Source of the DNA: Pseudaquabacterium terrae
GTDB lineage: Bacteria; Pseudomonadota; Gammaproteobacteria; Burkholderiales; Burkholderiaceae_C
NCBI RefSeq assembly: GCF_013266755.1
Contig: NZ_JABRWJ010000007.1
Coordinates: 248,001 to 312,000 of the forward strand
Direction: 5' to 3'
Length of the DNA: 64,000 nucleotides
Part shown: piece by piece, positions 41,876-51,169 of the stretch
How the letters are laid out: the number at the start of each line of letters is the position of its first letter
Numbering within the stretch: the stretch's first letter is position 1
The notes under the pieces: model-generated
Databases searched by the model: none
The model's input: the letters and a program-made list of their open reading frames with translations, nothing else
What the model was told of the DNA's origin: nothing
Position numbers and translations under genes: made by a program

Positions 41876-43039
41876 TCAAGGCTTCACGTAGTCGGAAACG
41901 ACCTTCCAGCGTCCCTCCTGGATCTGCGACAGGCGCGACATGTCGCTGCCCAGGCGCTTCGTCGACGTGAACGTCATCTCCGGGCTGCCGAAGATGTCCG
42001 GCGGCACGACCATCGTGTCCATCGACTTGATGAATCCATCGACGCTCAGGTTCGGACCCGCCTTCTGCGCCGCACGGATGAACGTGTCGATGATGTTGTA
42101 GCCGTAGACCGAGAACACCGTCGGGTCCTCGTTGAACTTGGTCTTGTACTTCGTGGCCCAGAAACGGATCGGCTGCGAGGCTTCGTCGAGGTACGGGTGC
42201 TGCGTGCCATGGGTGGCGTACAGCCCATCCATCGCCTTGCCGCCGAGCTTGTGGATCAGGTCGGTGTAGGTCGCGCTGGAGCCGAGGAAGGTGGGGTTGA
42301 AGCCGGTCTTGCGCGACTCTGCGATCGTGCCGATGGTCTCGCGGATGATCGTGCCGAGCACCACGACCTCGCAGCCGGCGGCCTTCATGCGGGCGACCTG
42401 CGACGAGAAGTCGGTGGCACCGCGCTTGTAGGTCGTGCGCTCTGCCAGCTCGCCGCCGGCGGCCTTCATCCCCGCTTCGGCGCCGCGCAGCACTTCCAGC
42501 CCGAACTCGTCATCCTGGTACAGGGTGCAGACCTTCTTCGCGGCCTTGTCCTTGATGAGCTTGGGCAGCGCGGTGCGGACCTGGTCGTAGTAGGTCACGG
42601 CGAACGAGTACTTGAGCTTGTGGAAGGGCTCGTACATCTCGCGTGCCGCAGTGATCGGCATGAAGTTGATGACGTTCTTCTCGAACTGAACCGGCATCGC
42701 AGCATTGTTCTGCGCCGTGCCGATGTGGCCGGCCATCACGAAGATCTTGTCCTGGTTGACGAGCTTCTGCGCCGCGAGCACCGCGCGCTTCGGGTCATAA
42801 CCCGAGTCCTCGACCAGCAGCTTGAGTTTGCGGCCGTGCACACCGCCCTGCTCGTTGACTTCGTCCACGCGCAGCATCATGCCGAGCCGCGCCTGCTTGC
42901 CGAACGCAGCGATCGGACCCGACAAGTCCTGGATCGAACCGATCAGGATTTCGCCCTTGGCGACCCCCTGGGTCTGCGCCGCAAGCGGCAACGCGGCAAT
43001 CGCGAGCGATACGGCGGCCAACAGGTGAGCGAGTCTCAT
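41876..43039 (-). CDS. Branched-chain amino-acid-type ABC substrate-binding protein (orphan)
   Basis: This 387-residue periplasmic protein has a signal peptide (MRLAHLLAAVSLAIAALPLA, cleavage after AAQ or AQT). The LivJ/periplasmic_BP_6 fold shows EILIGSIQDLSGPIAAFGKQ, VNEQGGVHGRKLKLLVEDSG, KKVCTLYQDDEFGLEVLRGA and FLGSSATYTDLI. The start at ATG 43039 has GGAG about 10 nt upstream. No permease or ATPase gene of a Liv transporter is nearby, so it is an orphan whose ligand and partner are unknown. It lies downstream of rpoS with a terminator between. Confidence 0.85.
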   Translation of the reverse strand: MRLAHLLAAVSLAIAALPLAAQTQGVAKGEILIGSIQDLSGPIAAFGKQARLGMMLRVDEVNEQGGVHGRKLKLLVEDSGYDPKRAVLAAQKLVNQDKIFVMAGHIGTAQNNAAMPVQFEKNVINFMPITAAREMYEPFHKLKYSFAVTYYDQVRTALPKLIKDKAAKKVCTLYQDDEFGLEVLRGAEAGMKAAGGELAERTTYKRGATDFSSQVARMKAAGCEVVVLGTIIRETIGTIAESRKTGFNPTFLGSSATYTDLIHKLGGKAMDGLYATHGTQHPYLDEASQPIRFWATKYKTKFNEDPTVFSVYGYNIIDTFIRAAQKAGPNLSVDGFIKSMDTMVVPPDIFGSPEMTFTSTKRLGSDMSRLSQIQEGRWKVVSDYVKP

Positions 43040-43110
43040 GGCGATTCGTCTCCGAAGAAGGGTGCGGGGCATGCTAGCGCCGGCCCTGCCGCACCACATC
43101 TCGGGACAAA

Positions 43111-43135
43111 CGCTGACCACCGATCGCGGTCAGCG
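43111..43135 (-). terminator. Terminator after rpoS
   Basis: CGCTGACC pairs with GGTCAGCG around a 9-nt loop. On the minus strand TTTG follows. It begins 14 nt past the rpoS stop. Confidence 0.65.
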
Positions 43136-43149
43136 AAATCACGCGCGCT

Positions 43150-44130
43150 TCAGAACAGCGAGTCGCGATCGACGCCCTGGCGCGCCATCCGGCGCTTGAG
43201 CTTCAGCAGCGCCTCCTGCTGGATCTGGCGTATGCGTTCGCGCGTCAAGGACAGCCGCGCGGCCAACATCTCCAGCGTCTCGGGGTCGCGGTCCTGCAGC
43301 CCATAACGTCCGGCCAGGACCTCGCGTTCGCGGTCATTCAGTTCGGCAAGGCCGTGCGCCAGCAGCTGTTCGACCTCGCGGCTGAGCATCAGGCCGACCG
43401 GATCGATCGCCTGGTCGTCGACGACGCTGTCGAGCAGCGACTCGGCCGCATCGCCTTCGAGCGGCGCATCGAGCGATGCGGGATGCTCGGCCATCTTCAG
43501 CAGCGCAGCGACTTCGGCGACCGGGCGGCCGAGCCGCAGCGCGATGTCCTCGGTGCGCACCGAACGCGCGGCATCGGCTTGCAGCGACGACTGCGCCTCG
43601 AGCGCACGCCGCGCCTTGATCACCTGGTTCAGCTCGCGCACCACGTGCACCGGCAGGCGCACCAGCCGGGCCTGGTGCATGATCGCGCGCTCGATGCTCT
43701 GGCGCACCCACCACGACGCATAGGTCGAGAAGCGGAAGCCGCGCTCGGGCTCGAACTTGGCGATCGCGTGCATCAGGCCGAGGTTGCCCTCCTCGATCAG
43801 GTCCGGCATCGGCAGGCCGCGGCCGAGGTAGTTCTTGGCGATGCTGACGACGAGGCGCAGGTTGCGCTCGATCATCGCCTGGCGCGCATCGAAGTCGCCC
43901 TGCCGGGCGCGCGTCGCCGTCAGGAACTCTTCTTCGGGCGTGAACAGCGGCGCGCGGCGGATCTCGCGCAGGTAGAGCTGCAAGGTGTTGCCGACATCGG
44001 CGTCGCCCGCGGCGATCTCGATGCCATTGTTGCCGGGCACGTCGCCGTCATCGGCGTTGGCCGGCGGGCGCGGCCCGGCGCCATCGGCACCCTCCGGGCC
44101 GTTTGCATGCGCGTCGCGCCGCTTGGCCAT
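43150..44130 (-). CDS. rpoS: RNA polymerase sigma factor RpoS
   Basis: This 326-residue stationary-phase/general-stress sigma factor has region 1.2 ([20 protein letters not shown]), the 2.1-2.4 core ([60 protein letters not shown]), region 3 ([12 protein letters not shown]) and region 4.2 ([20 protein letters not shown]). It lacks the long region 1.1 and insert of RpoD. The surE-pcm-nlpD-rpoS order supports the assignment. The N-terminal 40 residues are Gly/Ala/Asp-rich and variable. It starts 30 nt after nlpD, and as in other proteobacteria a main rpoS promoter may lie within nlpD. Confidence 0.96.
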   Translation of the reverse strand: MAKRRDAHANGPEGADGAGPRPPANADDGDVPGNNGIEIAAGDADVGNTLQLYLREIRRAPLFTPEEEFLTATRARQGDFDARQAMIERNLRLVVSIAKNYLGRGLPMPDLIEEGNLGLMHAIAKFEPERGFRFSTYASWWVRQSIERAIMHQARLVRLPVHVVRELNQVIKARRALEAQSSLQADAARSVRTEDIALRLGRPVAEVAALLKMAEHPASLDAPLEGDAAESLLDSVVDDQAIDPVGLMLSREVEQLLAHGLAELNDREREVLAGRYGLQDRDPETLEMLAARLSLTRERIRQIQQEALLKLKRRMARQGVDRDSLF

Positions 44131-44160
44131 GGTGCTGCATCCGTTCGGAGCGCCAGGCCT

Positions 44161-45063
44161 CTACCTGGGCGGCAGCAAGCGTGCCGGATCGATCGGCTTG
44201 CCTTGCTTGCGGATCTCGAAGTGAAGCTGGACGCGCTCGGCGTCGCTCGACCCCATTTCTGCGATTCGCTGGCCCCGGCGCACCACCTGATCCTCCTTCA
44301 CAAGCAGGGTCTGATTGTGCGCGTACGCGGTGAGGTAGGTGTTGTTGTGCTTGACGATTACGAGGTTACCGTAACCACGCAATCCGGAGCCCGCGTAGAC
44401 GACCCGGCCGTCGGCCGCGGCGAGCACCGGGTCGCCGGCCTTGCCGGTGATCGCCAGGCCTTTGCTGCGCCCTTCTTCGAACGGTGTCGCAACCTGCCCG
44501 CCGGCCGGCCACAGCCAGTTCAGATCATCTTCGGGGTCCTTCGGCGGTGCCGGGGTCGGTGCGGGGCCGGATGCGGCAGCGGCCGGCGCTGCACCGGGTG
44601 TTGCCGGCACGGCGCCAGGGGCCGATGCGGCCGTCGCCGGCAGCTTCGCATCGAGCGGGCGCGCCTCGACGCGCGAGCCCGCAACGCCGCGCGCAGCCAC
44701 GGCATTGGGATCGACGCTCGGCGGCAGGACCCGCAACACCTGGCCGACCTCGATCAGGTTGGCATTCTCGATGCCGTTCCAGCGCGCCACGTCGCGCCAG
44801 TTCTGCCCGTTCTCGAGGCCGATGCGGATGAGAGTGTCACCGGGGCGAACGGTGTAGTAGCCGGGCTTGCCGGCGTTCTCGGCATTCGGCAGCGGCTTGG
44901 CGTCTGCCGCCACCGCCGATGCAACAGCGGCCGGGGCCGAGGCGGCCGCGGCCACGCGCGGCGTCCCGACGCGGTCCTCGACCGGGGCCTTGTTCCGGGA
45001 CGATGCACAGCCCGCCATCAGCAGCACCAGCAGCACGGACAACAACGGCAATCGATCGAACAT
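44161..45063 (-). CDS. nlpD: Lipoprotein NlpD (LysM, degenerate M23 amidase activator)
   Basis: This 300-residue envelope lipoprotein has a signal peptide with lipobox (LLVLLMAGC) and a LysM domain at about residues 70-115 (YYTVRPGDTLIRIGLENGQN). A Pro/Ala linker follows, then an LytM/M23 domain (LNWLWPAGGQVATPFEEG, VVYAGSGLRGYGNLVIVKHN, LHFEIRKQGKPIDPARLLPP). The zinc ligands of active M23 peptidases are only partly present, as in NlpD/EnvC proteins that activate amidases. I use ATG 45063; an in-frame GTG lies 9 nt upstream. It lies between pcm and rpoS. Confidence 0.93.
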   Translation of the reverse strand: MFDRLPLLSVLLVLLMAGCASSRNKAPVEDRVGTPRVAAAASAPAAVASAVAADAKPLPNAENAGKPGYYTVRPGDTLIRIGLENGQNWRDVARWNGIENANLIEVGQVLRVLPPSVDPNAVAARGVAGSRVEARPLDAKLPATAASAPGAVPATPGAAPAAAASGPAPTPAPPKDPEDDLNWLWPAGGQVATPFEEGRSKGLAITGKAGDPVLAAADGRVVYAGSGLRGYGNLVIVKHNNTYLTAYAHNQTLLVKEDQVVRRGQRIAEMGSSDAERVQLHFEIRKQGKPIDPARLLPPR

Positions 45064-45094
45064 TGGGCGCACAGCCGCGCGAGCGGCAGCAAGG

Positions 45095-45907
45095 TCAGAC
45101 GACGCCGGATTTTAGAGGTACGAAGTGAACGCCCTCATGTTGCGAGCGCGTCCAGCCCGCGGCGCTGCGGTCGACCACCACCAGGACCTGCCCGCCGCCG
45201 GCCGATTGCATCGGCGCGATGAGTCGGCCGCCGACCGCCAGCTGATCGAGCCACGCCGCGGGCAGATCGTCTCCGCCGGCAGCAGCGATCAGACTGTCGT
45301 ACGGTGCGCGCGGCGCGTGACCGAGCATGCCGTCGCCGTGCACCAGGCGGACCTGGTCCAGCCGCCATGGCGCGAGATTGATGCGCGCCTTGTCGAACAG
45401 CGGCCGCAGTCGTTCGATCGACACCACATGCCGCGCCATGCAGGCCAGCAGGGCGGTCTGGTAGCCGCAGCCGGTGCCGATCTCGAGCGTGCGGCCGAGG
45501 TGCCCGTCGCGTCGCGCATTGGTCCCTTCGTACAGCAAACCGATCATGCGCGCGACGACCGACGGCTTCGAGATCGTCTGGCCGTGCCCGATCGGCAGGC
45601 TGGTGTCCTCGTAGGCCTGGTTGGCGAGCGCGGTGTCGACGAAGTGATGGCGCGGCACGCGCCCCATGGCATCGAAGACCGCCTCGCCGCGCAGCCCTTC
45701 GGCGCGCAGGCGATCGATCATGCGCTGCCGTACATGCGCCGAGTCCAGGCCGAGGCCGCTCGGCGTGGCCAGGCGTGATGCATCGAGCGCGGCCTGGTGC
45801 AGCAGGCGCTGCGGCCGCAGCGGCTCGCGCGCCGCGCTGGGCGCACGCGAGGCGGGCGTGCCGACCTTTTCGAGCTCGAGCGGAAAGCCGCGGCGCTTGC
45901 CGCTCAT
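45095..45907 (-). CDS. pcm: Protein-L-isoaspartate O-methyltransferase
   Basis: This 270-residue enzyme repairs isoaspartyl residues in aged proteins. Its motifs are [38 protein letters not shown], the SAM motif [20 protein letters not shown], and [20 protein letters not shown]. It has about 60 extra residues at the N-terminus (from [14 protein letters not shown]) compared with the E. coli protein. That extension is supported by the ATGA overlap with the surE stop, the usual coupling; a later internal start cannot be excluded. Confidence 0.94.
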   Translation of the reverse strand: MSGKRRGFPLELEKVGTPASRAPSAAREPLRPQRLLHQAALDASRLATPSGLGLDSAHVRQRMIDRLRAEGLRGEAVFDAMGRVPRHHFVDTALANQAYEDTSLPIGHGQTISKPSVVARMIGLLYEGTNARRDGHLGRTLEIGTGCGYQTALLACMARHVVSIERLRPLFDKARINLAPWRLDQVRLVHGDGMLGHAPRAPYDSLIAAAGGDDLPAAWLDQLAVGGRLIAPMQSAGGGQVLVVVDRSAAGWTRSQHEGVHFVPLKSGVV

Positions 45908-46668
45908 GCCGAGAACCCGAGCCGATCGCGCCATGCGCCCAATGCCGCGTGCTCGGTCAGATCGACCTGCAGCGGCGTGATCGACACGCAGCCCTGCGCC
46001 GTGGCGTGGAAGTCGGTGCCCTCGCCGGCTTCGCGTGCATCGCCGGCCGGGCCGATCCAGTAGATCTTTTCGCCGCGCGGGTTCACCTGACTGACCACCG
46101 GCTCGCTGGCATGGCGCCGGCCGAGCCGCGTGACGCGACGCAGCAGCCGCTCGGCATCGGGGCGGTTCGGGATGTTGACGTTCAGCAGCCACGGCGCCGC
46201 TGGCCGCGGCTCGGCGAGCACCTGTTCGACCACTGCACGTGCGACGCGACCAGCCTGCGCCAGATGCGTCCAGCCCTTATCGACCTGCGAGAACGCGATC
46301 GCCGGGATGCCGAACAGGTAGCCTTCCATCGCTGCCGCCACGGTGCCCGAATACAGCGTGTCGTCGCCCATGTTCGCGCCCTGGTTGATGCCAGAGAGCA
46401 CGAGATCCGGGCGCTGCGGGAGCACGCCGGTCAAGGCCACGTGCACGCAGTCGGACGGGGTGCCGTTGACGACCAGGAAACCTCGCTGCGTCCCGCCCTG
46501 CGCCTCGAACACCGACAGCGGCCGGTTCAAGGTCAACGCGTTCGACGTGCCGCTGGCGTTCTGCTCCGGTGCGATCACGGTGATCTCGCCGAGCCCTTGC
46601 ATCGCTTCGACCAGCGTTGCCAGGCCGGGGGCCAGGTAGCCGTCGTCGTTGGCGATCAGGATGCGCAT
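45904..46668 (-). CDS. surE: 5'/3'-nucleotidase SurE
   Basis: This 254-residue metal-dependent survival phosphatase has [20 protein letters not shown] at the start with the paired Asp, [51 protein letters not shown] and [18 protein letters not shown]. It is the first gene of the surE-pcm-nlpD-rpoS cluster. The -10 TACAAT at 46695-46700 would place its transcript start about 20 nt upstream. Confidence 0.96.
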   Translation of the reverse strand: MRILIANDDGYLAPGLATLVEAMQGLGEITVIAPEQNASGTSNALTLNRPLSVFEAQGGTQRGFLVVNGTPSDCVHVALTGVLPQRPDLVLSGINQGANMGDDTLYSGTVAAAMEGYLFGIPAIAFSQVDKGWTHLAQAGRVARAVVEQVLAEPRPAAPWLLNVNIPNRPDAERLLRRVTRLGRRHASEPVVSQVNPRGEKIYWIGPAGDAREAGEGTDFHATAQGCVSITPLQVDLTEHAALGAWRDRLGFSA

Positions 46669-46700
46669 CTGAGCTGGGGGCTGAGCATGCGGCGATTGTA
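46656..46700 (-). promoter_or_regulatory. surE promoter with a possible leaderless upstream mini-ORF
   Basis: TACAAT (46695-46700) ends 6 nt before an ATG at 46688. That ATG opens a 10-codon frame ([10 protein letters not shown]) ending in TGA at 46656, in a different frame and overlapping the surE start at 46668. It may be chance. If it is translated, it could tune surE initiation. Confidence 0.3.
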
Positions 46701-46793
46701 GGGAGTCGTCACCCTTGCGACGCGATGCAACGGCGGCGCTGCCTAACATGCGGACCTTCGATCCGGCCACCTGGCCCACGGGAGACACGAGCG

Positions 46794-47771
46794 ATGCAAG
46801 CCTGGATTTGCGACAACCCGATCGGCGTCGACGCGCTGCAATGGAAAGACCTGCCGACACCCGAACCGGGGCCCGGCGAGGTGCGATTGGCGGTGCGCGC
46901 CGCGAGCCTGAACTTCCCGGACATCCTGATCGTCCAGAACAAGTACCAGGTCAAACCGCCGCTGCCCTTCGTGCCGGGGTCGGAGTACGCCGGCGTCGTC
47001 GAAGCCGTCGGTGCCGGCGTGACGCAGTTCAAGCCCGGCGATCGGGTCGCCGCGCTGGGCAGCACCGGCGGGTTCGGCACCCACGCGATCGTCGGCGCCG
47101 ACCGCCTGATGCCGCTGCCGCCCGGCTTCGCGTTCGAGCATGCCGCGGCCTTCGCCTTCACCTACGGCACCTCGCATCACGCACTGATCGACCGCGGCAT
47201 GCTGAAGGCCGGCGAAACGGTGCTCGTGCTCGGCGCGGCCGGCGGTGTCGGCACCGCGGCGCTGCAGATCGCGAAAGCGGCCGGCGCGCGCGTGATCGCG
47301 GGCGCATCGACGGACGAGAAGTGCGCGCTGTGCAAGGAGCTCGGTGCCGACGCGACGCTGAACTACAGCAAGGAGAACGTGCGTGACGCGCTGAAGGCGC
47401 TGACCGACGGCAAGGGCCCCGACATCGTCTACGACCCCGTCGGCGGTGATCTGGCGGAGCCGGCATTTCGCTCGATCGCCTGGCGCGGCCGCTACCTGGT
47501 GATCGGCTTCGCCGGCGGCGGCATCCCCGCGCTGCCGTTCAACCTCGCACTGCTGAAAGGCGCGTCCATCGTCGGTGTGTTCTGGGGCGACTTCGTGCGC
47601 CGCGAGCCGCGCGCGAATGCGGCTGCGCTGGCCCAGCTCGCGGCCTGGTATGCCGAAGGCAAGGTCCGGCCGGTCATCGACGAACAATTGCCGATGAGCG
47701 AACTGCATCGCGCCTATGCGCGCATGACAGGCCGGGAGGTCAAGGGCAAGGTGGTCCTCGTCAATGCGTAA
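46794..47771 (+). CDS. NADPH:quinone oxidoreductase family protein (zinc-free MDR)
   Basis: This 325-residue medium-chain reductase begins [20 protein letters not shown]. It has the GroES-like N-domain ([40 protein letters not shown]) and the nucleotide-binding [20 protein letters not shown], where AxxGxGG replaces the ADH form. It also carries [20 protein letters not shown]. No zinc-ligand cysteines are in the usual places, so it is a QOR-type enzyme. Physiological substrate unknown. The ribosome site GGGAG lies about 9 nt before the ATG. Confidence 0.88.
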   Translation: MQAWICDNPIGVDALQWKDLPTPEPGPGEVRLAVRAASLNFPDILIVQNKYQVKPPLPFVPGSEYAGVVEAVGAGVTQFKPGDRVAALGSTGGFGTHAIVGADRLMPLPPGFAFEHAAAFAFTYGTSHHALIDRGMLKAGETVLVLGAAGGVGTAALQIAKAAGARVIAGASTDEKCALCKELGADATLNYSKENVRDALKALTDGKGPDIVYDPVGGDLAEPAFRSIAWRGRYLVIGFAGGGIPALPFNLALLKGASIVGVFWGDFVRREPRANAAALAQLAAWYAEGKVRPVIDEQLPMSELHRAYARMTGREVKGKVVLVNA

Positions 47772-47862
47772 GCGTTGGTGACAGCAGCGCAAAACCTCCC
47801 CCCTTGGAGGGGTTCGGCGCGGGGGTATCTGCGCTAGCATTTCGGCTGGGAGAACAAAACTC

Positions 47863-48603
47863 ATGGCCGTCAAGGTCCTCATCCTCGAAGACAACCCGGT
47901 CGCTCGCAGCTTCCTGTGCCGAGTCGTGCGCGAGAGCTTCAGCGACTCGATCACCATCACGGAAGCCGGCGACCTCGAAAGTGCGCGTGCCCAGATCAGC
48001 CTGACCGGCGGCCCGAGCGGCCTGCATGGCGTCGATCCGTTCAAGCTGATCCTCGTCGACCTCGAGCTGCCGGACGGCAACGGCATGGAGCTGCTCGCCG
48101 AGCTGACGCAGTACCCCGCGACCAAGGTCGTCACCACGCTCTATTCCGACGACGATCACCTCTTCCCGGCGCTGCAGTGCGGTGCCGACGGCTACCTGCT
48201 GAAGGAAGACCGCTTCGAGGTGCTGGTCGAGGAACTGCAGAAGATCGTGCGCGGCCAGCCGCCCTTGTCGCCGGCGATCGCGCGCCGCCTGTTGACGCAC
48301 TTCCGCAGCGGATCTCGCGGCACCGACGGCCGGGCACCGGATTCCGGTTTCGCCCCGCTCGACTACGCGGCCGTCAGCCGCCCGGTGCCGCTCGAAAAGC
48401 CACCCGAGCACGACCGCCTGACGCCGCGCGAGAGCGAGGTGCTGACCTACCTGAGCAAGGGCTTCACGATCAAGGAGATCGCGAGCCTGATGGGCATCAA
48501 GTGGTTCACCGTCAACGACCACATCAAGTCGATCTACAAGAAGCTCAACGTCTCCAGCCGCGCCGAAGCCGCCGTGCTGGCGACCAAGCAAGGCCTGGTG
48601 TGA
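47863..48603 (+). CDS. NarL/LuxR-type response regulator
   Basis: This 246-residue regulator has an N-terminal receiver domain (VKVLILEDNPVARSFLCRVV) with the phospho-acceptor Asp66 in LILVDLELPDGNGMELL and the conserved Lys in GYLLKEDRFEVL. After a linker of about 50 residues comes a C-terminal LuxR helix-turn-helix (LTPRESEVLTYLSKGFTIKE, GIKWFTVNDHIKSIYKKLNV). The DNA targets are unknown. It is followed 46 nt later by a histidine kinase of the matching class, so they are a likely cognate pair. Confidence 0.9.
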   Translation: MAVKVLILEDNPVARSFLCRVVRESFSDSITITEAGDLESARAQISLTGGPSGLHGVDPFKLILVDLELPDGNGMELLAELTQYPATKVVTTLYSDDDHLFPALQCGADGYLLKEDRFEVLVEELQKIVRGQPPLSPAIARRLLTHFRSGSRGTDGRAPDSGFAPLDYAAVSRPVPLEKPPEHDRLTPRESEVLTYLSKGFTIKEIASLMGIKWFTVNDHIKSIYKKLNVSSRAEAAVLATKQGLV

Positions 48604-48649
48604 CCGGCCCGGGCCTGTCCCGGGTTCGCTGCCGCTCAAGTCGCCCGTT

Positions 48650-50953
48650 ATGACGGCCGACGCTTCCCATCCCGTCGCCGAGCCCGGCGGCGATGCCGGC
48701 GCTGATTCGCGCCACGATTCCCGCAACGATTCGCAGCTCGACTCGCGCTGGGTCGACCAGGCCTTCCTCTCGCGCAGTTCGGCAATGGCACGCTGGATGG
48801 GCTGGCGGCTGCGCGTGCTGGTCGTGCTGGCGCTGCTCGGCAGCGTCGGCGTGTTCGCGCTGTTGCGCGTGTTGGCTGTCCTGCCGCACATCGATGCGCA
48901 GTGGCGCAGCATCGGCCCCAACGGCATCGAACTGGTCGGCAGCAGCGATCCGGCATTGCGGCAGAAGGTCGGCCGGCGCCTGGTGGCGCTGGAACGCAGC
49001 GATGGCCGCCGCATCGAGGTCGACGCGAGCCTGCTGCAGCGGTCGCCGCGCTGGACCGTCGGTGACGTTGAACGAGGGCGCCAGATTGCGCTGCAGGACC
49101 ACGTGGGCCAGGCCCTGCGCGAGCCGGTGCTGCGATTCGTGTTCGACGATCGCAGCATCGTCGAGCTGAAGCCGGCGCCGCGCGGCTTTCCCGGGTTGGG
49201 CGCGCTGTTCTGGCTGCTGTGCGCGCTGGCGCTGGTGTTGTACCTGATCGCTGCAGTCGTCGCACTGGCGGCGCCGGGCGTTGCGAACCTGCTGTATGCG
49301 CTGGTCGCGGTCAGCCAGAGCGCCAACCTCGTGCTGATCGCCGTCGAATCGATGCCCGCCTTCGGCGTTGCACCGGGCTTCGGTCAGCTGGCGCTCGATC
49401 TGCGCACGCTGTGCGACCTGGTCGCCGCGGCAGCGATCCTGCATGCCTGCCTGGTGCACCCCGCGCGGCTGCCGCGAGCCGGCTGGCTCGCGATCGCCGC
49501 ATGGAGTGGCGCGCTGCTGTTCGCGCTGCTGGCGATGCGGCAGGCGCTGCCGGCGCAATGGTGGTTGACCCAGGCCATGCTGATCGGCTACGGGCTCGCG
49601 GCGGTCGCCGTGCTGACCTGGTCGTATCGCCTCGAGCCGCACCCGTTCTCGATCGTCGTGCGCCGCCTTGGGCTCGCCGCCAGCGGCATCCTGATCCTGC
49701 TGACCATCGCCGTCGCACTGGTCAGCACTGAATCGCAGGGCCAGCACACGGTGGCGACCTTCGGCTCGATGGCCTGGTACGTGTTCATCGCGTCGCTGCT
49801 GCTGCTCGTGCCCTTCATGTCGCGCTCGCAGCACGTGATGCGCGAGTTCGCGATGCTGGCCGGCATCAGCACCGTCGCCACGTCGCTCGACTTGTTGTTC
49901 GTCGCGGTGTTCGCGCTCGGCCAGTTCGCCTCGGTGACCTTGTCGCTGTTCGTCGCGCTCGGGTTGTATGTCGGCGCACGCCAATGGCTCGTCAACCAGT
50001 TCATGGGCACGGGCGTGCTGACCGCCGAGCGCATGTTCGAGAGTCTGTACCGCGTCGCGCGCGAGATCGAGGCCACCCCGCGCAAGTCCGAAGACCAGCT
50101 GGCGCGGCTGCTGCGCGAGCTGTTCGAGCCGCTGGAGGTCGCGCGCGTGCCACGCCCGGTCTCTCGCACGCGGGTCGCTTCCGACGGCTCGACGATGGTC
50201 GTGCCGGTGCCGCGGCTGCCGGGCGCGGCCGAGGACGACGAGCAGCCCGCCAGCGGCGCGATCGTGCTGCGTTATGCACGGCGCGGCCGGCGCCTGTTCA
50301 GCAGCGAGGACGCGCGCCTGACCGATCGCGTGCTCGAACAACTGCGCCGCGCCGTGGCCTTCGATCGCGCTGTCGAACAGGGCCGCAGCGAGGAGCGCGC
50401 GCGCATCGCGCAGGACCTGCACGACGACATCGGCGCGCGCCTGCTGACGCTGATGTACAAGGCGCAGAACCCGGAGATGGAGGAGTACATCCGCCATACG
50501 CTGCAGGACCTCAAGACACTGACGCGCGGGCTGGCTGCATCGAGCCACAAGCTGTCGCATGCCGCGGCCGAGTGGAAGTCCGACATCACGCAGCGCCTGA
50601 ACGTCACGCACTGCGACCTGGTGTGGTCGTTCAGCGCCGATCGCGACATCCCGCTGACGGTGGTGCAGTGGTCGGGCCTGACGCGCGTGCTGCGCGAGCT
50701 GGTCAACAACATCATCGCGCACGCGCAGGCCAGCTGCGTCGAGATCTCGGGGCAGTACGACCGCGGCCGCCTGGTGCTGACCGTCAGCGACGACGGCATC
50801 GGCCGCCAGCCCGAACGCTGGTCGCACGGCCTCGGGTTGGGCGGCGTGCGCAAGCGCGTGAAGCTGCTCGGCGGCGAAGTGCGCTGGCGCGAGCGCAGCA
50901 GCCGCGGCATCGTCTGCGAGGTGCGCGTGCCGCTGCTCGGCACGCGCGTCTGA
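48650..50953 (+). CDS. Multi-pass membrane sensor histidine kinase (NarL class, HisKA_3)
   Basis: This 767-residue sensor has a TM segment near residues 50-75 and a periplasmic domain of about 100 residues (HIDAQWRSIGPNGIELVGSS on). A block of about seven further hydrophobic helices (residues 185-440) follows, then a cytoplasmic part. The phospho-acceptor His591 is in ERARIAQDLHDDIGARLLTL, followed by the HATPase_c motifs VLRELVNNIIAHAQASCVEI, LTVSDDGIGRQPE and HGLGLGGVRKRVKLLGG. A GAF-like region may precede the dimerisation helix. It is paired with the upstream response regulator; its signal is unknown. Confidence 0.88.
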   Translation: MTADASHPVAEPGGDAGADSRHDSRNDSQLDSRWVDQAFLSRSSAMARWMGWRLRVLVVLALLGSVGVFALLRVLAVLPHIDAQWRSIGPNGIELVGSSDPALRQKVGRRLVALERSDGRRIEVDASLLQRSPRWTVGDVERGRQIALQDHVGQALREPVLRFVFDDRSIVELKPAPRGFPGLGALFWLLCALALVLYLIAAVVALAAPGVANLLYALVAVSQSANLVLIAVESMPAFGVAPGFGQLALDLRTLCDLVAAAAILHACLVHPARLPRAGWLAIAAWSGALLFALLAMRQALPAQWWLTQAMLIGYGLAAVAVLTWSYRLEPHPFSIVVRRLGLAASGILILLTIAVALVSTESQGQHTVATFGSMAWYVFIASLLLLVPFMSRSQHVMREFAMLAGISTVATSLDLLFVAVFALGQFASVTLSLFVALGLYVGARQWLVNQFMGTGVLTAERMFESLYRVAREIEATPRKSEDQLARLLRELFEPLEVARVPRPVSRTRVASDGSTMVVPVPRLPGAAEDDEQPASGAIVLRYARRGRRLFSSEDARLTDRVLEQLRRAVAFDRAVEQGRSEERARIAQDLHDDIGARLLTLMYKAQNPEMEEYIRHTLQDLKTLTRGLAASSHKLSHAAAEWKSDITQRLNVTHCDLVWSFSADRDIPLTVVQWSGLTRVLRELVNNIIAHAQASCVEISGQYDRGRLVLTVSDDGIGRQPERWSHGLGLGGVRKRVKLLGGEVRWRERSSRGIVCEVRVPLLGTRV

Positions 50954-50999
50954 AGTCCGGCCCCAGGTGAGCCCACAAACTGAGCGGCCCGGAAACGAC

Positions 51000-51023
51000 G
51001 AAGCCGGGACAGTGCCCGGCTTC
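51000..51023. terminator. Hairpin between the sensor kinase and tRNA-His
   Basis: GAAGCCGGG pairs with CCCGGCTTC around a 6-nt loop. It lies 46 nt past the kinase stop and 12 nt past the tRNA 3' end on the other strand. No long T-run follows either side. Confidence 0.55.
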
Positions 51024-51035
51024 GCTCTCAATCCT

Positions 51036-51112
51036 TGGGGTGGCTGATGGGACTCGAACCCACGACGACCAGAATCACAATCTGGGACTCTACCAACTGA
51101 GCTACAGCCACC
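51036..51112 (-). tRNA. tRNA-His (anticodon GTG)
   Basis: A full cloverleaf lies on the minus strand: acceptor GTGGCTG/CAGCCAC, D-arm AGCTCAGTTGGTAGAG, anticodon stem CCAGA/TCTGG around TTGTGAT with anticodon GTG (plus-strand cac at 51076-51078), and T-arm GTGGGTTCGAGTCCCAT. The extra G at -1 that marks tRNA-His is encoded (51112), and the 3' CCA is encoded (51036-51038). Confidence 0.97.
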
Positions 51113-51169
51113 ACGGAAGCCGCGAATTATAGCCTGCGCCGTGCGGCGCAGGCTCGGCGCGGCCGGCTT

